Shown: positions 60,249 to 64,000 of the stretch, piece after piece
Position numbering within the stretch: the first letter of the stretch is position 1
How the letters are laid out: each line of letters opens with the position of its first letter
Source: Bifidobacterium callitrichidarum
GTDB lineage: Bacteria; Actinomycetota; Actinomycetes; Actinomycetales; Bifidobacteriaceae
DNA length: 64,000 bases
Assembly (NCBI RefSeq): GCF_003129905.1
Contig: NZ_QFFM01000006.1
Span: forward strand, 62,001 to 126,000
Reading direction: 5' to 3'
Made by a program: the position numbers and the translations under genes
Notes under the pieces: generated by a model
The model's database searches: none
What the model saw: the letters and a program-made list of their open reading frames with translations, nothing else
Told to the model about the DNA's origin: nothing

Positions 60249-60523
60249 TGTGCTTGACCTCCTTTTTTGATTTTGGGGATAAAAAAAGACCGCCGACTTT
60301 TCGCATAGTGCGACCAGTCAACGGTCTGATTTTCGGTATTTGTTTTTCCAAACTTGCTGGCGGCGAACAGCATTTTATGCTGTTTGCGGACGGCAAGTCC
60401 ACAGGGGATAGCCGCATTAGCGGCGCAAGGGGGTGTAGCCACCTTGACGGAACGAAGTGACGCAACATTCTCGGTCATGCAGTTTTCTTCTGCCGACCGG
60501 GAATGAAGCTCCGCAGGACGCAC
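60245..60523 (-). CDS. Small conserved-element ORF of unknown function
   Basis: A 92-residue frame (or 77 from the internal MTENVAS start) with VATPPCAANAAIPCGLAVRK and HKMLFAASKFGK. It overlaps DUF3847 by four bases. I do not recognise a domain; such short frames lie upstream of relaxase genes in clostridial transposons and may be leader sequence rather than protein. Confidence 0.35.
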   Translation of the reverse strand: MRPAELHSRSAEENCMTENVASLRSVKVATPPCAANAAIPCGLAVRKQHKMLFAASKFGKTNTENQTVDWSHYAKSRRSFFIPKIKKGGQAQ

Positions 60524-60648
60524 GATACTTCCGACAGGGGAGTATAGAAGTGCGCCCTTTAGTTCCTAAAGGGATTTTATCAGTTCGACAAATCGGAAGT
60601 TATCTATTTCTCCTCTTCGTTAAGACCTAGTTCATTACATATTACTTG

Positions 60649-63078
60649 CTATCCCTGATACCTTATTCTTTCTACCAGCGTTTCCTTTTTCAGATTACTG
60701 CTTAAAACACAGGAAAGCACAATTTGTAGAATACCAACCAGAAGAATCATAACAAGAATCGGGATAAGAGGAACGTGATAAACGTTCATTCCAAAAATCC
60801 CATTATGCTTCGCATAGGAAAACAGTGCATAGCCAAGGGGCAGACCGGCAGCAAGTGCGACGCAGATGGTGCCAACCGTAAAAATCAAGCCCTGTATTTG
60901 TAAGCTCAGATTCAACTGCTTATTGGTCATGCCTACCGCTTGCAGCACACCGTATTCCTGCTTCTTCGTGATGATATTGATGATCATGGTGTTTGCCAGA
61001 TTCATAAACCCAATGAGACCGACAATTGCCATGAACAGATAGCAGCCAAGCTTCATCATACGGCTTGCGTATTCTGCGGTTTGCAATTCTGCGTGATAGG
61101 TGTTCAGCTTGATATGAGAAGTATCGGAGAGCAGGTCATTCAGGCTTTGCTCTACAGATGCCACATCTTTTTTATCACAGTCCACCCACAGATATCCATA
61201 GGCTGTTCCCCTCGGATTCATGGAACGGTATACACCTTCCGGAATGACAAGATAAGTGTCCGCGCTTACAAAGGATCCTGCAATCTTTCCCTGATAGGTA
61301 TAGGTTTCACTTCCGTTGTCAAAGTTGAATGTAATCGGTGCACCCGCAGAATACCCGTCAGCTTCCATCCACTTGGACCAGCCAAAGAAAACATCCCCGT
61401 TTTTGACAGCCTGTGCATAGTCCATGGAACCGATATCGCCATCCCCGCGCATCATTTCAAAATCCTCTTGATTTACGATTGCAACCGGAAATTTTGTTCC
61501 GTTCAGATCTGCAGAGACGATTTCTCTCGTCAGTACATCCGTTACACCGGGGATGGATTTGATTTCTTTAATCAAAGAATCATTCAGTGGGTTGTTCTGT
61601 AGGATTGTGTCCAGATTATTCTCCGAATAGGCTTCATCATAATTCTGGGAATAATCCAGCTGCAACTCAAATTGTCCATGGTTGATTGCAATCCGCGCCT
61701 CGTGCTCCGTGTCAATATTCCCAACATAATTAGAGATAATTACAAACAATACACAGGAAAGCCCCATGGTAAGAATCGTAGCAATGGTTCTTTTCGGATT
61801 GCCTGTCACATTTGCCATTGCCATGGAGAAAACGGTGACATCTTTTCTGCCTTTTCGTCTGCCCTGTTTTTGCGTTTTGGAGCCGTCAAGATACCGTGTC
61901 GCTTCGATGGGTGAAATCCGGGAAACAATTTTCATGGGTTTGCGCAGAGCCAAAACGACCGTAAGAAACGATACAAAAATGCAGATGAGCATAATTGTCA
62001 GTGAAAACAGAGGCACCTGATGGTTCTTGATTCCGGACGATACCAGATTTCCCTGCTCCACCAGCCAGTTGAAGCTGACGTTTGCAATCAGGAAACCAAA
62101 CAGCAGCCCCAGCGGTATCGAAGGAACCGCCAGAAGAATGCCCTCACGAAAGATCAACTGCTTCATCTGCTTTCTGGTTGCACCCAGCGCCTTGATTTTT
62201 CCGTACTCCTGAACCTTCTGGGCGATCCCGACCTGGAAGATATTATAAATGACCACAACGGAAAACAGCACGATTCCGAGGATCAGGGTTCCACAAACCA
62301 CAATCATTTCATAGCTCGGCTGCAATACCCACTGCAGGTAGAGGTCATTGATGATCACGTTTTTCTGGTCAATGCCGCAGGAATCCGCGATTTCTTTTAT
62401 AACAGGCGCAACATTATTCATAGATACATTTGCAGAATCGCTCAAGGTAAAATAGATATTATATTGCCTGTCACCCTCCGCAACACGCTCATTATAAAAA
62501 TCCTGCGAACCGAATACAACATAGGAAGCCTCGATGGTATATTCATCCCGGTCATATAAAAGCCCGCTGACAGTAAATTCCATCGGTGCGTATTCCGACT
62601 GCATGCCGGAACGGTACTCCAATGTTACGGTGTCTCCGACCTTTACATCATGGTATCCCACTGCATCAAAGAAAGCGCGTCCTGCGGCAATTTCCTGCGC
62701 CTTTTCCGGATAGGTACCTTCCTTCAACACATATTCCTGATTATAGGGAAGCATTTTCCTGACCGTTTCATCCGCACTGACAAAGCCGCCATTCTCATTT
62801 CCTTTCAGGATGCCCTCCGTACACATGATGCCGATATCAGATATCTCAGCTCTGCGTTCCACTTCTTTTAATTGCGTACCATCTGCGGCGATAAACAGGC
62901 CGTAGTTGCTTCCGTATGAGCTTGCAGCCTGATCCTTCTGTAAGAGGATCAGTCCATTTCCAATTGTACTGATAATGACCAGAAGCATGGTAGTCAGGCA
63001 AATCGCCGTCATAATGAGGACACTTCTTGTCCGATTTCTTTTGTCGTTGCTGAATGCAATTTTGCTGATCGTCCTCAA
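60649..63078 (-). CDS. FtsX-family ABC transporter permease (MacB/BceB-like)
   Basis: An 809-residue permease. One span near 20-45, a large outer domain (about 50-260), a three-span FtsX block (about 265-390, EYGKIKALGATRKQMKQL), a further span and outer domain (about 430-660), and a final FtsX block with EYGVLQAVGMTNKQLNLSL. The two FtsX repeats and outer domains fit transporters that export or detach antimicrobial peptides. Codon use and composition are low-GC. The ATG (63076-63078) overlaps the ATPase stop. Confidence 0.88.
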   Translation of the reverse strand: MRTISKIAFSNDKRNRTRSVLIMTAICLTTMLLVIISTIGNGLILLQKDQAASSYGSNYGLFIAADGTQLKEVERRAEISDIGIMCTEGILKGNENGGFVSADETVRKMLPYNQEYVLKEGTYPEKAQEIAAGRAFFDAVGYHDVKVGDTVTLEYRSGMQSEYAPMEFTVSGLLYDRDEYTIEASYVVFGSQDFYNERVAEGDRQYNIYFTLSDSANVSMNNVAPVIKEIADSCGIDQKNVIINDLYLQWVLQPSYEMIVVCGTLILGIVLFSVVVIYNIFQVGIAQKVQEYGKIKALGATRKQMKQLIFREGILLAVPSIPLGLLFGFLIANVSFNWLVEQGNLVSSGIKNHQVPLFSLTIMLICIFVSFLTVVLALRKPMKIVSRISPIEATRYLDGSKTQKQGRRKGRKDVTVFSMAMANVTGNPKRTIATILTMGLSCVLFVIISNYVGNIDTEHEARIAINHGQFELQLDYSQNYDEAYSENNLDTILQNNPLNDSLIKEIKSIPGVTDVLTREIVSADLNGTKFPVAIVNQEDFEMMRGDGDIGSMDYAQAVKNGDVFFGWSKWMEADGYSAGAPITFNFDNGSETYTYQGKIAGSFVSADTYLVIPEGVYRSMNPRGTAYGYLWVDCDKKDVASVEQSLNDLLSDTSHIKLNTYHAELQTAEYASRMMKLGCYLFMAIVGLIGFMNLANTMIINIITKKQEYGVLQAVGMTNKQLNLSLQIQGLIFTVGTICVALAAGLPLGYALFSYAKHNGIFGMNVYHVPLIPILVMILLVGILQIVLSCVLSSNLKKETLVERIRYQG

Positions 63079-63749
63079 TTGAAATCCACCACCTGTCCAT
63101 CCTCGATGACTAAAATACGGTCAGCAACCTGCGCGATCTCATCATCATGGGTAATCATTACAATCGTCTGTCCATATTTTTTTGCGCTCATTTTCAGCAG
63201 CGCGATCACCTCGTCACTTGTCTTGGAATCAAGATTTCCGGTTGGCTCGTCCGCAAACAAAATCTCCGGTCTGTTTACCAAGGCTCTTGCAATCGCAACG
63301 CGCTGCTGCTGTCCTCCGGAGAGGGTATTCGGAAGATTATGAATCCGGTGTTCAAGACCCAGTGTGGTGATAATATCATTGACATAAGCTTTATCCACTT
63401 TTTTTCCGTCAAGCCCCAACGGAAGAACGATATTTTCCCACACATTGATGGAGGATACCAGATTGAATGCCTGAAATACAAATCCGATCTTTCTTCTCCG
63501 GAAAACGGCAAGCTGATCCTCCTTCATGGAATACAGGTCCTTGTCAGACAAGATCACGCTGCCGCTGGTTGGTGTATCCAGCCCGCCCAGCATATGCAGC
63601 AGGGTACTTTTTCCGGAGCCGGATTTTCCGACAATGGCGACAAATTCTCCCTGTTGAATCTGGATATTCACATGATTGACGGCTTTGACCTGATTTTCCC
63701 CCGTCCCATAAAATTTGCAAAGCTGCTTGGTTTCTAATATCACGCCCAC
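63075..63749 (-). CDS. ABC transporter ATP-binding protein (MacB/LolD type)
   Basis: A 224-residue ATPase. Walker A GKSGSGKSTLLHMLGGLD, signature LSGGQQQRVAIARAL and Walker B ILFADEPTGNLDS are textbook. GTG 63747-63749 is the start, with AAGGAGG 9 bases upstream. It is paired with the FtsX permease by a 4-bp overlap. Confidence 0.92.
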   Translation of the reverse strand: MGVILETKQLCKFYGTGENQVKAVNHVNIQIQQGEFVAIVGKSGSGKSTLLHMLGGLDTPTSGSVILSDKDLYSMKEDQLAVFRRRKIGFVFQAFNLVSSINVWENIVLPLGLDGKKVDKAYVNDIITTLGLEHRIHNLPNTLSGGQQQRVAIARALVNRPEILFADEPTGNLDSKTSDEVIALLKMSAKKYGQTIVMITHDDEIAQVADRILVIEDGQVVDFN

Positions 63750-63819
63750 TCCAATGGCCTCCTTTTCTTATTTACCAGCATTGTATCAAAGGAACCTTTC
63801 ATTTCACTTTCAAAAAGAG

Positions 63820-63853
63820 AGCAGAAGTCTTACAGATTTGAAAGACTTCTGCT
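63820..63853 (-). terminator. Terminator of the upstream kinase gene
   Basis: GCAGAAGTCTT and AAGACTTCTGC arms, 11 bp perfect, around a 10-base loop; minus-strand flank CTCTCTTTTTG. It separates the kinase from the ABC genes. Confidence 0.85.
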
Positions 63854-63861
63854 CATCATCT

Positions 63862-64000
63862 CTACGAAAGTCCATTCTCCGGCAGCTGAATCAAAAAGGT
63901 ACTTCCTTTTCTGACTTTGCCGGAGGCTACCGTGATTGTCCCACCATGCTGCTCAATAATCTGTCTGGACAGATACAGACCGATGCCAGTTCCGCTCTTT
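63862..64000 (-). CDS. C-terminal end of a sensor histidine kinase (partial)
   Basis: The last 45 residues, KSGTGIGLYLSRQIIEQHGG (G-box), then a glycine-rich strand-turn region, ending QLPENGLS and TAG 63862-63864. The gene runs off the right edge of the window. With the ABC pair downstream it makes a BceRS/BceAB-like sensing and detoxification set of clostridial type. Confidence 0.85.
   Translation of the reverse strand, partial: KSGTGIGLYLSRQIIEQHGGTITVASGKVRKGSTFLIQLPENGLS

Overview
The window is a GC-rich actinobacterial chromosome. Gene content and layout point to Bifidobacterium, most likely the B. longum group: purE-purK, metK-rpoZ, fmt-priA, a pup gene cluster, HrcA/CIRCE-controlled groEL, several small cold-shock proteins, and glycosidases for plant polysaccharides. 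The last 4.5 kb (about 59.47-64.0 kb) is visibly AT-richer, has Firmicutes-like protein sequence, and is best read as an acquired, degraded mobile island. The species is inferred from gene content, not from a database search.

Layout. 0-11.5 kb: purine synthesis (purE, purK), a Fur/Zur-type regulator, metK and rpoZ, ilvD, fmt, a HAD hydrolase, a helicase-motif-deficient priA and serB. 11.6-18.4 kb: dedA and a complete pupylation locus (arc, dop, an inositol-monophosphatase-like gene, pup, pafA) without proteasome core genes; Pup already ends in Gly-Gly-Glu, and the ARC ATPase lacks the usual proteasome-docking tail but carries an EF-hand-like loop. 18.4-26.1 kb: a LytTR two-component system followed by a GH43, GtrA, membrane-anchored permuted-GH3 cluster. 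26.1-28.3 kb: a hipBA toxin-antitoxin pair with three palindromic operators, a kinase remnant and hup. 28.6-32.7 kb: a large YbhN-type membrane protein and purB.

32.8-37.5 kb: a response regulator with repeat-derived insertions, a BcrA-type ABC transporter and a kinase, with five 11-bp direct repeats upstream of the transporter, then a HicB-like regulator with a frameshifted hicA. 37.5-39.5 kb: a lipase-like putative type VII substrate with a WXG partner. 39.9-45.2 kb: a tightly coupled MoxR-DUF58-vWA operon. 45.4-55.7 kb: ung, a LytR_C protein, csp, groEL, a WXG100 protein, a TPM-domain protein, an OmpR-family two-component system, a second csp and a DUF3027 protein. 55.7-59.5 kb: an intergenic hairpin array, an IS end, an AbiEi/DUF559-like gene and an intact IS481-family element. 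59.5-64 kb: a truncated MobA/MobL relaxase and an ABC-FtsX-kinase module that runs off the window.

The region is also rich in small repeats: a MITE with 26-bp inverted ends (two copies with 8-bp target duplications), a family of about 45-bp GC-rich double hairpins (one copy read in frame inside a response regulator), and two unrelated-sequence arrays of hairpins that share the same 61-63 bp spacing. The strongest candidates for undescribed biology are the calcium-loop-bearing, tail-less ARC in a proteasome-free pup operon, the repeat-invaded response regulator with its 11-bp operator array, and the hairpin arrays.
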